A stretch of 64,000 bases of DNA from Hominimerdicola alba 8. Lineage in GTDB: Bacteria; Bacillota; Clostridia; Oscillospirales; Ruminococcaceae. Below, in pieces: positions 1 to 8,621 of this stretch. Within the stretch, counting starts at the first letter, position 1. Every line of letters begins with the position of its first letter. Made by a program: the position numbers and the translations under genes. The notes beneath the pieces are model-generated. The model saw only the letters and a program-made list of their open reading frames with translations. It did not search any database and was not told where the DNA came from. The stretch spans positions 62,001 to 126,000 of the forward strand of contig NZ_ADKM02000122.1 in NCBI RefSeq assembly GCF_000178155.2. Direction: 5' to 3'.

Positions 1-99
1 AGCATATTTCCGATTCTGTAACATGACGATATTCAGCACCGCCGCAAGTATCAGAAATATCGTAAGCACTGCAATACACAGCCTTTTGAACGTCCTCAT
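1..99 (-). CDS. Sensor histidine kinase, N-terminal fragment
   Basis: Only the first 33 codons lie in the window; the rest runs off the left edge. The start ATG overlaps the stop of the response-regulator gene in an ATGA arrangement, so the two are translationally coupled. The visible peptide begins with basic residues (MRTFKR) followed by a hydrophobic stretch (about residues 7-27), the first membrane helix expected of a membrane histidine kinase. No catalytic domain can be seen. The assignment to a kinase rests on position directly after an OmpR-type regulator and on the N-terminal helix; a different membrane protein cannot be excluded. Confidence 0.6.
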   Translation of the reverse strand, partial: MRTFKRLCIAVLTIFLILAAVLNIVMLQNRKYA

Positions 100-758
100 A
101 CAAACTTATACCCCACGCCCCATACGGTCAGCAGACGCTTGGCATTTTTGGGATCATCGCCCAGCTTCTGCCGCAGACGGTTGATATGCACATGGAGAGT
201 TTGAAGCTCCGAATCGCTGTCGCTGCCCCATACTGTCGAAAACAGGTACTCCTTTTTCAGAGCCTTGCCCTGATTCTCGATGAGGAGTGCCAATAAGTCA
301 AATTCCTTTGCGGAAAGCTGTACAGGATTGCCGTCGATCTCTGCGGTCTTATTTGCAAGATTGAGCGTAACACCGCTTGCGGAGAGCATACTTCGCTGAT
401 ACCTGCGCTTGAAAATGCCTTTGATCTTTGCAAGCAGAATATCTATATCATAGGGCTTCTCGATGTAATCGTCAGCCCCTAAGTCCAATCCGTTCAGCTT
501 ATCTTCCTTGTCTGTCCTTGCACTGACGATCAAAATCGGCGTATCGGCATTCTCACGCAGCTTGGAACATACGGCAAACCCATTCATATCAGGCAGATTG
601 ATGTCCAGCACCACAAGCCTTGTACCGTATCGCTCAAAAAGCTCCACGGCACGCTCACCGTTTTCCACCGCTGACACGGTATACCCCTCCGCACGGAGAA
701 AATCCGTCAGCAGTGAGCTTAGTTCCTTATCGTCCTCAACGATCAGAATATCGGTCAT
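96..758 (-). CDS. OmpR/PhoB-family response regulator
   Basis: DNA-binding response regulator of 220 aa. The receiver domain (about 1-115) has the acidic pair at D9/D10, the phospho-acceptor D52 in the VVLDINLPD segment, and the conserved KP near residue 101. A winged-helix DNA-binding domain follows (about 125-220), ending with the typical VWGVGYKF signature. It is third in a minus-strand operon after an FtsX-type permease and its ATPase and is coupled to a kinase gene. This order resembles peptide-sensing or antibiotic-efflux modules, so it probably controls the transporter in response to an envelope-active compound. The ligand is unknown. A candidate binding site lies in the permease promoter near 4031-4053. 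Confidence 0.93.
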   Translation of the reverse strand: MTDILIVEDDKELSSLLTDFLRAEGYTVSAVENGERAVELFERYGTRLVVLDINLPDMNGFAVCSKLRENADTPILIVSARTDKEDKLNGLDLGADDYIEKPYDIDILLAKIKGIFKRRYQRSMLSASGVTLNLANKTAEIDGNPVQLSAKEFDLLALLIENQGKALKKEYLFSTVWGSDSDSELQTLHVHINRLRQKLGDDPKNAKRLLTVWGVGYKFV

Positions 759-811
759 AAAAAATCACCACCTACCACTATTGTACCATATCGGCGGCAA
801 TATTACAAGTA

Positions 812-1582
812 TCACCAGCCCTGTTCCATCAGCCAGTTATTCAGTTCTCTTTCACGGTCACGCAGTTCCTTTTCTCCGCCGTCAAAGTGTCCCATTTCCT
901 TTTCTCCCATGATTCCGCCGTCAACAATATACAGAATACGGCTGCATTTGGCGGCTACTTTGGGATCGTGTGTCACGCACATGATCGTTGTGCCATCACG
1001 GTTGAGGGACAAAAGCTCGTTCATGACCTCATCAGAGCTGGAACGGTTCAGCGCTCCTGTAGGTTCATCGGCAAAAATCATCTTCGGTGAATTTATCATA
1101 CTGCGGCAGATACACGCCCTTTGAAGCTGACCGCCCGACACTTCGTTGATGTCATTATCTCCCACATCGTCAATGCCGAGCCTGCGCATGAGTTTACGCC
1201 CGCGCTCCTCAGTCTCCTTGCGGCTTTCGGTGTTTTTCTTGGATTTCACCGCAGGCAGAATGATGTTATCCAGCACCGAAAGATTTTTCATCATATACAT
1301 CTGCTGGAAAATAAAGCCCATTTCATCGAGTCTGAGCCGTGCAAGCTCCTTGTCCGAGAGCTTTGCGGTTTCTTTGCCGTTGAAAACGACCTCGCCTGCG
1401 GTCACTCTGTCCATTCCCGAAACGCAGTACAGCAGCGTGGATTTTCCGGAGCCGGACGGTCCCATGATCGCTACCATTTCGCCCTCGAAAATAGTCAGGT
1501 CGATATTTTTCAGTACGTTGTTCTGACGCTTGTTCACTATATAAGTCTTGCAAAGTCCCTTTGTCTGTAAAACGGTATTCAT
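812..1582 (-). CDS. ABC transporter ATP-binding protein (MacB/LolD type)
   Basis: ATPase subunit of 256 aa that would energise the neighbouring FtsX-type permease. It has Walker A GPSGSGKS (about residue 40), the Q-loop, the signature VSGGQLQRA, Walker B MIFADEP and the switch histidine in CVTHDPKVA. I chose the ATG at 1582 because AAGGAGG sits eight bases upstream (1591-1597). A TTG seven codons earlier (1603) is in frame but has no ribosome binding site. The permease gene ends at 1596, so the ATPase RBS overlaps the permease stop. Family members drive mechanotransmission-type export or extraction of peptides and lipoproteins. Substrate not determinable from sequence. Confidence 0.92.
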   Translation of the reverse strand: MNTVLQTKGLCKTYIVNKRQNNVLKNIDLTIFEGEMVAIMGPSGSGKSTLLYCVSGMDRVTAGEVVFNGKETAKLSDKELARLRLDEMGFIFQQMYMMKNLSVLDNIILPAVKSKKNTESRKETEERGRKLMRRLGIDDVGDNDINEVSGGQLQRACICRSMINSPKMIFADEPTGALNRSSSDEVMNELLSLNRDGTTIMCVTHDPKVAAKCSRILYIVDGGIMGEKEMGHFDGGEKELRDRERELNNWLMEQGW

Positions 1583-1595
1583 GATAATATCCTCC

Positions 1596-3977
1596 TTATT
1601 CAATGGAAGCGGTATCGCTTGCCTTGATGGTTTTCGTATAAAGTGCGGTCAGAAACGTGCCAATTACTGTCACACCGATCAGAATGGCAGGACAAACGGC
1701 AAATATCTCCACTGCATCAAAAGCTATTCCTGTTGAAGAAACGCTTCCGATCTGAGCAAAAACAAATGTGAGAAGAGCCTTACTCATCGGAAGTACGATC
1801 ACAGATGCGAGAATGACCGCAATGACCGCAGTCATAACAAACCGCAGAGTATGCTGTCCGATCACAGAGCCATTCTGAAAGCCCACCGCCTTCATCAGTG
1901 CGATTTCGCTCTTTTCCTTTGAGATGAAGCTGCGCTCCATGAGTATCACGATCAGCGCCGTTACGATCACAGTCATGAGCATCATCATCTGCTTGACGCT
2001 GTTCAGTGTGCCGGACATTTCGGTAAAGGTCTCTACCATCTGTGCATTGGAGTATATCTTTTCGGTACCTGTTACATCTTTGAGCTTTTCTATTCTTCTT
2101 CCGATCTCTTCCTCATTCGGTGAATCATCAAACTCTATCTGGATACCCATGTTATTATTGATCTTCTCCAGATTTAGCTCTGCATCTTCACAAAGGCGGG
2201 CAGCCAAGCCGCCCATCATAAAGGTAGAGAATGTTCCTGTAATGATAAGCTCTTCTTCTTTTCCGCCCGTATTGATCTTGATCCTGTCGCCAATTTTGGC
2301 ATCCAGTTTTTCCATTGCAGCAGCGGTCAAAGCGACTTCATCGGGTTTCCTTGGAGCAGTGCCTTCATCGTAAATAAATTTGTCCGCAGGTGTGTTCCTT
2401 GTGACATGGTAGGAGATGCCGACACTTTTGTCACCGTGTACAGTGGTGTACAGACAGCTCATTGTTACGGTGGCTTTTCCCGGCATACCATTCTCATCAA
2501 GCATCTTTTCCGTTTCTTTCACAAGAGACTTCCAGCCGTCATTGGATGTGATAAATTCTCCAAGGGCTTGTTTGATCGCATCATTGCCGGAAATATCATT
2601 GTCAAGGATAGAAGCATCTGTTTCAACAGGAATACCAAACAGAAAGATCGGTTTGTCGCTGGACAGTGTATTTGCCATGTTGGACATGACGGTCATCATC
2701 AGTACGCACAGCGTGAACACCACTGTGATAATCGCAAACTGCTTCGGTGCGCTGAGAACGTCATTGAGAGCCATAAAGACCGTTGCAGGGAGCTTGGAGC
2801 GACCCAGATGTATCACGCTTCGTTTCCCGAAACGTTCTCCCGTCTGACCGCTGCGCACTGCATCAATTGGAGACATTTTATTGATTCCTCTTGTACAACC
2901 GTAGCTGAATAACAGTATCAGCACAATTACTGCGGCAGAACCGGCAATGCCGATCATGGTGTTGTTTCTGTTGAATACGATACTCCCTTGTACCGATTTC
3001 AGAAGATAACTGCTGAGGGGTATTGAGGCTGCATATCCGATAACTGAGCCTATCAAAGAGATCGCTGCATATTTTGTGATATAAATACTGCGGATACCGC
3101 TGTTCTGAATGCCCACCGCTTTCATAACGCCTATCTCACGAAATTCCTCCGATATCGTAAAGCCAATGGCAAAGCGGAGTGTCACAAACGCCGCTGCCAT
3201 GAGGATCACACAAGCCGCCAGCAGTATGTAAGCTGTGATCATATCATACATGAAAATTTTTTTGAACGTATCCCTTGTGTAGCAGGAAATACCCTCCGTC
3301 TCAGCAGCCGCAGATATGACCGCATCCGGATCATTGGTCTTCACATACAGGATCTTTGCTTTCGTGAAAGCAGAAGCTGTTGCTGCCTTGTTCATTTTAT
3401 CCCAGTCAGTGCCATTGAGTATAATATAGGGTGAGGAAGAATTATTAGTGTCAAGGGCGGCTGTTTTGTATATTCCCTCAAACCTGAGATCGAAAGTGCC
3501 TTCGTCTGTAGTGACAGTAAGGATATCTCCCTTTTTAAAAACAGCACCCTGAAGGAAATTCTTTGTGCAGTAGAAGCCGCCATCGGGAACGCCTGTTATT
3601 TCCCGATTCTCATCATCAAAATACTTGCAGCCAAATTCCTTGCCGGAAATAAAACCTGTTCCGGTGATAAGGTCTTTGTGCTTTTCACCGTTGAGCTTGA
3701 GATGATCCGAAGTAAGATAGAACATCTCCTCCACCTTCAAATGACCCACTTCAGGGAGAGTAATGAGTTCCTTGTCAAGCTCCTGGTCAAGCGGCATAAT
3801 TATCATGACATCAGGCGCATCGGATATTTCAATGAAGTGTTCAATGCCGCCTGTTACTGCAATGATATTGTTCAGACTTGCAGCAGCAAGCATCGAACAC
3901 AGTATCACGAACAGGAGTAAGATGATATTCATGGTTTTCTTGCGTTTCAGATCTTTTTTCAGTATTCTCCAAAACAT
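1596..3977 (-). CDS. FtsX-like ABC transporter permease, two-repeat type
   Basis: Membrane permease of 793 aa. One N-terminal helix (about 17-40) is followed by a roughly 200-residue extracellular domain, then a first FtsX block of helices (about 245-365, containing EIGVMKAVG). After a helix near 410-435 comes a second extracellular domain (about 440-645) and a second FtsX block (about 660-785, containing EIALMKAVG). The duplicated EIxxMKAVG motif marks the two FtsX repeats. A GGAGG lies upstream of the ATG. It heads the operon with the ATPase, regulator and kinase. The topology differs from the ten-helix BceB type with one large loop, so bacitracin-type function should not be assumed. Likely role: export of, or resistance to, an envelope-active molecule. 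Confidence 0.9.
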   Translation of the reverse strand: MFWRILKKDLKRKKTMNIILLLFVILCSMLAAASLNNIIAVTGGIEHFIEISDAPDVMIIMPLDQELDKELITLPEVGHLKVEEMFYLTSDHLKLNGEKHKDLITGTGFISGKEFGCKYFDDENREITGVPDGGFYCTKNFLQGAVFKKGDILTVTTDEGTFDLRFEGIYKTAALDTNNSSSPYIILNGTDWDKMNKAATASAFTKAKILYVKTNDPDAVISAAAETEGISCYTRDTFKKIFMYDMITAYILLAACVILMAAAFVTLRFAIGFTISEEFREIGVMKAVGIQNSGIRSIYITKYAAISLIGSVIGYAASIPLSSYLLKSVQGSIVFNRNNTMIGIAGSAAVIVLILLFSYGCTRGINKMSPIDAVRSGQTGERFGKRSVIHLGRSKLPATVFMALNDVLSAPKQFAIITVVFTLCVLMMTVMSNMANTLSSDKPIFLFGIPVETDASILDNDISGNDAIKQALGEFITSNDGWKSLVKETEKMLDENGMPGKATVTMSCLYTTVHGDKSVGISYHVTRNTPADKFIYDEGTAPRKPDEVALTAAAMEKLDAKIGDRIKINTGGKEEELIITGTFSTFMMGGLAARLCEDAELNLEKINNNMGIQIEFDDSPNEEEIGRRIEKLKDVTGTEKIYSNAQMVETFTEMSGTLNSVKQMMMLMTVIVTALIVILMERSFISKEKSEIALMKAVGFQNGSVIGQHTLRFVMTAVIAVILASVIVLPMSKALLTFVFAQIGSVSSTGIAFDAVEIFAVCPAILIGVTVIGTFLTALYTKTIKASDTASIE

Positions 3978-4020
3978 AGTGCATTCCTCCGTATCTTGTA
4001 TTGGTATCCTCTATGCTTTG

Positions 4021-4053
4021 ATTATAGCACAGAAATTCTTAACAAGTCTTTAA
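4021..4053 (-). promoter_or_regulatory. Promoter of the exporter operon with tandem regulator-box candidate
   Basis: On the minus strand a perfect TATAAT -10 (plus-strand ATTATA, 4021-4026) precedes the permease gene. There is no good -35. At the -35 position lies TTAAAGACTTGTTAAGAATTT (4033-4053), containing TTAAAGA and TTAAGAA with an 11-bp repeat period. OmpR/PhoB-type regulators commonly bind direct repeats with that period and activate promoters lacking a -35. Control by the regulator at 96-758 is inferred. Confidence 0.5.
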
Positions 4054-4673
4054 CTTTTGAAAAGCTGCCATAAAAAAGCAGACGCTCCATAAAAATGAAG
4101 CATCTGCCATAAAAGATTTTTACCATTTTCTGTATTCTTCAAAAACTCAAAGCATCTCGGGTATTTCTTTTCAATATCCTTAGTCAGACGGTTTTTCTTG
4201 ACTCCCTCTATCGTATGGATAACGAGGAAAGCAAGAATATCAAGCACATCTGTCTGGTCAGTGATCCTCGGCACTAAGCCTGCAAAATGGACTGCACGGA
4301 CTTTCAGCAGGAGCAGACTTTCTATTTTAGCGATATACAGAATGATATTGGACTAGCTGTTATCCGTTATCTACTCCAACCTGCCGATAATGTCCGTGAC
4401 CTTTGGGAGACCGTAGGAATCATTATTGATCCAGTCCTCGTCAAGACCTTTTTCCTCAGCGACCTCACGGATCAGCTCCTGCACTTCTTCCGACATATCA
4501 TTTGTTGCTGTATCTACGTCCATTGTATATCCGCCGCTGCGGAGCTTGTTGTAAAGCATTGCAAAACCGCCGATAGCCCTGATCTCAATGGTGATATGAC
4601 GAGTTTTCAATTTTTCATTCTATGCTTCAAGTGCGTCTTTCAAATCATCGAGTGTACATTCAATTCCGATCAT
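4050..4673 (-). pseudogene. DUF6036-like nucleotidyltransferase remnant with three in-frame UAG codons
   Basis: One minus-strand frame reads through as a coherent protein of about 207 codons, interrupted only by TAG at 4622-4620, 4373-4371 and 4355-4353. Between them it encodes a nucleotidyltransferase-like core (GGFAML, then MDVDT), DEDWINNDSYGLP, and LLLLKVRAVHFAGLVPR with TDQTDVLDI. I associate this pattern with DUF6036-type nucleotidyltransferases, some of which are toxin-antitoxin or abortive-infection relatives. Likely ancestral residues at the stops are L or Q, W and Y. The frame runs on into a terminator hairpin at its 3' end, so the normal stop is probably lost too. No good RBS precedes the ATG at 4673. 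TAG is an ordinary stop in neighbouring genes, so decay is the simplest reading. Confidence 0.6.
4071..4107 (-). terminator. Rho-independent terminator
   Basis: On the minus strand a 12-bp stem GCAGATGCTTCA / TGGAGCGTCTGC (two G-U pairs) with a six-base loop is followed by six T. It sits at the 3' end of the decayed DUF6036-like gene. Confidence 0.75.
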
Positions 4674-4694
4674 TATACACTGTATATAATTGAC

Positions 4695-4723
4695 TTGAAA
4701 TTAAGGCAGTATTATGATATAAT
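4695..4723 (+). promoter_or_regulatory. Promoter of the serine hydrolase gene
   Basis: TTGAAA (4695-4700), 17-bp spacer, TATAAT (4718-4723). AAAGGAA then precedes the ATG at 4756. Confidence 0.75.
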
Positions 4724-4755
4724 ATCAGTGGAATCGGACGAAAGGAAATGATCCT

Positions 4756-5931
4756 ATGGATATAAAAACAAAGGCTGAAAAGCTGATATATCAGGCGGCT
4801 GAGCGCGGTGACATCGCGGGCGCGAATATACTTGTGCTGAAAAACGGCAGGGAAGTCCTCTATGCTGAGGGCGGTTTGCGGGATATCGAGAACAGCGTGC
4901 CGATGTCGCGCGATACTATTTTCAGGCTTTATTCGCAGACCAAGCCTGTAACGGCAGCGGCGGCAATACTTATGGCGAGCAGGGGAGATATAGACCTCGC
5001 CGCTGATATTGCAGATTATCTGCCTGAGTTTGCAGAGCAGTTCGTTATTAAGGACGGCGAGAAAAAGCCTGTCAGCAGGCGCATAACAGTGCGTGACCTG
5101 CTGAATATGACATCGGGACTGCCATACCCATTTGAGGGGCATCCCAGCGGTGAAAAATCGGGGGAAGTTTTCTGGAAGATGACCCGCAGTCTGTATGATG
5201 GCGAGCCGGTCACCACGAAAAAGTTTTGTGAGATGGCGGCTGAGATACCTTGCATGTTCGAGCCGGGAAGTGAATTTCAGTACGGCATCGGCGCTGACCT
5301 TATCGGCGGGCTGATCGAGCGTATCAGCGGAATGACCTTTGGGGAATATCTGAGAGAGAATTTTTTTGAACCGCTGGGCATGGAGGACACTGATTTTTAT
5401 GTTCCCACTGAAAAGCAGTCAAGGCTTGCAAAGGTCTATGATTACAGTGAAAACGGTCTTAAAGAGAATAAGACCGACAATCTTTCGATGCGCTACATGC
5501 GTGAAGTAAAGCCTGCTTTTGAGTCGGGCGGTGCGGGGCTTTGTTCGACTCTTGATGACTACGGCAAATTCGCTTCGATGCTGATAAACGGGGGCGAATT
5601 TGAGGGAAAGCGCATAATGCCCGAATATGCAGTCGAATATCTTACGCGAGGCGGTATTTTGCCTGAACAGCGGGCAAATCTATGGTTCTGGTGGGACTGG
5701 ATGCGCGGATACGGTTACGGTAATTTTATGCGCGTATGCGAGGACGAAAACAACACCACGCTGTTCTCGTCAAAGGGTGAATACGGTTGGGACGGCTGGC
5801 TGGGTACTTTTTTCTCAAACGAGCCGAAGTATGGTCTGACATTCCTGCTGGGTGTTCAGCAAACCGGTATAGGCAAGGCGGGTACACTGACCAGAAAGCT
5901 GAAAAATCTGGTAATGGGCGAGTTTGTCTGA
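4756..5931 (+). CDS. Serine hydrolase, beta-lactamase/CubicO family
   Basis: Protein of 391 aa with the class C beta-lactamase/esterase fold. The nucleophile motif SxxK is S60-Q-T-K63, in the context RLYSQTKPVTAAA. The segment LLNMTSGLPYP and a late GWDGWLGTFF block are typical of CubicO-type esterases and D-aminopeptidases. There is no signal peptide, so the enzyme is probably cytoplasmic and acts on small esters or peptides rather than conferring beta-lactam resistance. AAAGGAA lies eight bases before the ATG, and a clear promoter lies just upstream. The unknown gene at 5952 follows after 20 bases and is probably co-transcribed. Substrate cannot be told from sequence. Confidence 0.88.
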   Translation: MDIKTKAEKLIYQAAERGDIAGANILVLKNGREVLYAEGGLRDIENSVPMSRDTIFRLYSQTKPVTAAAAILMASRGDIDLAADIADYLPEFAEQFVIKDGEKKPVSRRITVRDLLNMTSGLPYPFEGHPSGEKSGEVFWKMTRSLYDGEPVTTKKFCEMAAEIPCMFEPGSEFQYGIGADLIGGLIERISGMTFGEYLRENFFEPLGMEDTDFYVPTEKQSRLAKVYDYSENGLKENKTDNLSMRYMREVKPAFESGGAGLCSTLDDYGKFASMLINGGEFEGKRIMPEYAVEYLTRGGILPEQRANLWFWWDWMRGYGYGNFMRVCEDENNTTLFSSKGEYGWDGWLGTFFSNEPKYGLTFLLGVQQTGIGKAGTLTRKLKNLVMGEFV

Positions 5932-5951
5932 GTGTACAGAAAAGGAGAAAC

Positions 5952-7016
5952 GTGCGAAATTTTGAATTTGATGATATAGAAGAACACATCTACCATGACG
6001 GCATAGTCAGCACAGCGAAATGCGCTGTGTGGGGCGAATTTCCCGAAGAAGAAACAGAATTGAGCGGACTGAGATATTTTGATATGGTTTTTTCGCCGCG
6101 CCCCGAATGTGATGACGGGTCATATCTGCCGAAGCTGGAAGACTGTAGTTTGCTTGACTTTAGTATAACCAAAAGTGACGGCAGATATGAAGTTACGCTG
6201 AACTGCATAGACGATGGACGCGGCAGGAACGATTTTAGTCATCTGCATTTTTTCTGTGATGAAATCAGCGTCATGCTAAGCAGATACGAAGATTTTTCAT
6301 ATAAGAACATTTTTAGTGATGATATGCCCTCTGCTGAGGAAAGGGCTTATCTGAAAGACGAATGTCATCTGTCTTCGGAGGAATATGTGCTTGGTGACGG
6401 CATTACAGTAATATACGATATTTATGGTGAAGATGATGGCAGTCACTACATTTACAGCACTGCTAAGATAGCGCGGTGCAGTTATTTCAAAGACGGCATA
6501 AAGTTTTTTGAGCATTTATGTGACAGGCATCATCTTCGACCTGCAAAGGAATTGATACACCATGCGAACGGTCACAGTTATCTGCCGTATCATGTTGACC
6601 TGTATGGGCTGAGTATTCTGGAGATAGACACAGGCAGACATTATGACTATGTTCCCGAAGGAATGGAACATGATTTTCGCTTTTCGGCAGGGGAGTCGTT
6701 CATAGTTACAGATGTTCATTATGACCCGGAAAGCAGTCTGCTTGTCTGTGGGGGCTGTTACTGGGCTTGTCCCGATGAGGTGATGGTCATGGACTTTTCC
6801 GAACCGCTTCACTATGACCCTCGTATGGTAAAGCTGCATGATGAGATACCAATGGACTACGATGAATATGATGATATAGAATTTCTTCGCTGGGAAAAGG
6901 ACAGCCTTATAGTAAAAGGCGAAGATGGGAACGAGTATGCAGTCACGAAAAAACGGCTGCGTGAGATGCTTAGTGAAAAGCGAAAGGAATATTCTTTGGA
7001 AGAATTTGATAAATAA
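5952..7016 (+). CDS. Unrecognised acidic protein
   Basis: I do not recognise this 354-aa protein. The GTG at 5952 is chosen because AAAGGAG ends five bases upstream. The frame stays open for 55 codons before it, but that part overlaps the hydrolase gene. The protein is rich in Asp, Glu, Tyr and Phe, has no signal peptide or membrane helix, and ends in a charged helix (LREMLSEKRKEYSLEEFDK). Histidines and cysteines cluster in CDRHHLRP and LVCGGCYWACPDE. Alternating hydrophobic strands suggest a mostly beta structure. It lies 20 bases after the hydrolase gene, in the same direction. No function proposed. Confidence 0.7.
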   Translation: MRNFEFDDIEEHIYHDGIVSTAKCAVWGEFPEEETELSGLRYFDMVFSPRPECDDGSYLPKLEDCSLLDFSITKSDGRYEVTLNCIDDGRGRNDFSHLHFFCDEISVMLSRYEDFSYKNIFSDDMPSAEERAYLKDECHLSSEEYVLGDGITVIYDIYGEDDGSHYIYSTAKIARCSYFKDGIKFFEHLCDRHHLRPAKELIHHANGHSYLPYHVDLYGLSILEIDTGRHYDYVPEGMEHDFRFSAGESFIVTDVHYDPESSLLVCGGCYWACPDEVMVMDFSEPLHYDPRMVKLHDEIPMDYDEYDDIEFLRWEKDSLIVKGEDGNEYAVTKKRLREMLSEKRKEYSLEEFDK

Positions 7017-7041
7017 TTTCGTAAAAATCATGAATTTACTA

Positions 7042-7070
7042 TTGACGAAAGCGACAAAACGTGTTATAAT
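7042..7070 (+). promoter_or_regulatory. Promoter of glgA
   Basis: TTGACG (7042-7047), 17-bp spacer, TATAAT (7065-7070). GGAAGGGAT follows before the ATG at 7134. Confidence 0.8.
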
Positions 7071-7133
7071 TAACTAAAATAGTTTGTCTACATTTGATTA
7101 TAAAAAAATTCAAATAAGGAAGGGATCATAGCT

Positions 7134-8576
7134 ATGAAAAAAGTATTATTTGCAGCTTCCGAAGTAGTTCCATTTATCAAGACGGGTGGTCTGGCTGATG
7201 TGGTCGGCTCTCTGCCGAAGTGCTTTGACAAGCGGTATTATGATGTACGTGTTATATTGCCTAAGTATGCCTGCATGGCTCAGAAATGGAAAGATCAGCT
7301 GGAGTATATCACAAACTTCTATATGGACTTTGCGGGTCAGAGCCGATATGTAGGTCTGCTGAAAATGGTATATGAGGGCGTGACATTCTATTTCATCGAC
7401 AACGAGTATTATTTCAGCGGAGAAAAGCCTTACGGCGACTGGCACTGGGATATCGAAAAATTCATGTATTTTGACAGGGCTGTACTGTCTGCTCTGCCTG
7501 TGCTGGATTTCAGACCCGATGTTATCCACTGCCATGACTGGCAGACGGGTCTTATACCCGTGTATCTGCACGATTCGTTTCAGGGCGGCGAATTCTTCCG
7601 CGGCATAAAGACGGTAATGACGATACACAACCTGAAATTCCAGGGCAACGACAACGCGGCAAGGTTCATGGGATTATCGGGGCTGTCATCTTATTACATG
7701 ACTTACGATAAGCTGCTCAAAGATGTTGACGGCAACATGCTCAAGGGCGGTCTGGTGTATGCTGATGCCATCACCACTGTTTCGGAGTCTTACGCTGAGG
7801 AGATAAAGACTGAGTTTTACGGCGAGGGTCTTGATGGTCTGATGCGCGCAAGAAAAAATGACCTGCGCGGTATCGTCAACGGTATCGACTATGACGACTA
7901 TAATCCTGCCACCGACAAGATGATACCCTGCAACTATGACATAAACAGTGTGTTTGAGAGGAAGATAGAGAACAAGCGTGCGCTTCAGCAGGAACTTGGA
8001 CTTTGCCGTGATGACAACAAGTTTATGATAGGCATTGTCAGCAGACTTACCGACCAGAAGGGCTTTGACCTTATCGCGTACATGATGGAAAGGCTTTGTC
8101 AGCAGGACGTGCAGATAGTTGTTCTCGGTACAGGTGAGCAGAAGTATGAGGATATGTTCCGTTACTTTGCTTGGAAGTTCCCTGACAAGGTATCGGCAAA
8201 CATCTATTACAGCGAGGCTATGAGCCACAAGATATATGCGGCGTGTGATGCTTTCCTAATGCCGTCACTGTTTGAGCCTTGCGGTCTTTCTCAGCTTATG
8301 TCGCTGAGATACGGTACACTGCCTATCGTAAGGGAAACTGGCGGTCTGCGTGACACTGTACAGCCTTACAATCAGTTTGAAAAGACAGGCACAGGTTTCA
8401 GCTTTGCGAACTACAACGCACATGAAATGTACAACACTGTGATGTTTGCACACTACATCTATGTTGACAGGCGTGATGAATGGAACAGCATAGTTAAGCA
8501 GGCGATGTCAAAGGATTTTTCATGGCAGGCTTCTGCGAAGAAATATCAGGAGATGTACGACTGGCTCATCGGTTGA
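7134..8576 (+). CDS. glgA: Glycogen synthase (ADP-glucose, GT5)
   Basis: Transfers glucose from ADP-glucose to the growing alpha-1,4-glucan in the cytoplasm. It is 480 aa, the usual length. The N-terminal GT5 domain shows KTGGLADVVGSLPK (about 16-29), the ADP-glucose-binding signature, and CHDWQTGLIP. The C-terminal Rossmann domain has IGIVSRLTDQKGFDL and the catalytic segment PSLFEPCGLSQL..RYGTLPIVRETGGL. It has its own promoter and a strong terminator and is not in a glg operon here. Ruminococci store glycogen-like polymer from cellodextrins, so this fits the lifestyle. Identification is firm. Confidence 0.96.
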   Translation: MKKVLFAASEVVPFIKTGGLADVVGSLPKCFDKRYYDVRVILPKYACMAQKWKDQLEYITNFYMDFAGQSRYVGLLKMVYEGVTFYFIDNEYYFSGEKPYGDWHWDIEKFMYFDRAVLSALPVLDFRPDVIHCHDWQTGLIPVYLHDSFQGGEFFRGIKTVMTIHNLKFQGNDNAARFMGLSGLSSYYMTYDKLLKDVDGNMLKGGLVYADAITTVSESYAEEIKTEFYGEGLDGLMRARKNDLRGIVNGIDYDDYNPATDKMIPCNYDINSVFERKIENKRALQQELGLCRDDNKFMIGIVSRLTDQKGFDLIAYMMERLCQQDVQIVVLGTGEQKYEDMFRYFAWKFPDKVSANIYYSEAMSHKIYAACDAFLMPSLFEPCGLSQLMSLRYGTLPIVRETGGLRDTVQPYNQFEKTGTGFSFANYNAHEMYNTVMFAHYIYVDRRDEWNSIVKQAMSKDFSWQASAKKYQEMYDWLIG

Positions 8577-8585
8577 TAAAAATAT

Positions 8586-8621
8586 CGGCACAGTGCAGAA
8601 ATGCGCTGTGCCGTTTGTTTT
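8586..8621 (+). terminator. Bidirectional terminator between glgA and the TraB-family gene
   Basis: An 11-bp stem CGGCACAGTGC / GCGCTGTGCCG (one G-U pair) with a six-base loop (8586-8613) is followed by TTTGTTTT. A T-rich stretch on the other strand lets it serve the convergent gene as well. Confidence 0.85.

Noticed and set aside
96-3977. A BceRS-BceAB bacitracin resistance module
   Set aside because: The permease has two FtsX blocks and two large outer domains, unlike BceB, so only a general exporter/two-component assignment is justified.
4050-4673. Genome-wide amber recoding to explain the DUF6036-like frame
   Set aside because: TAG terminates several intact genes here (tepA, rnhB, yraN, the Crp-family gene), so it is a normal stop.
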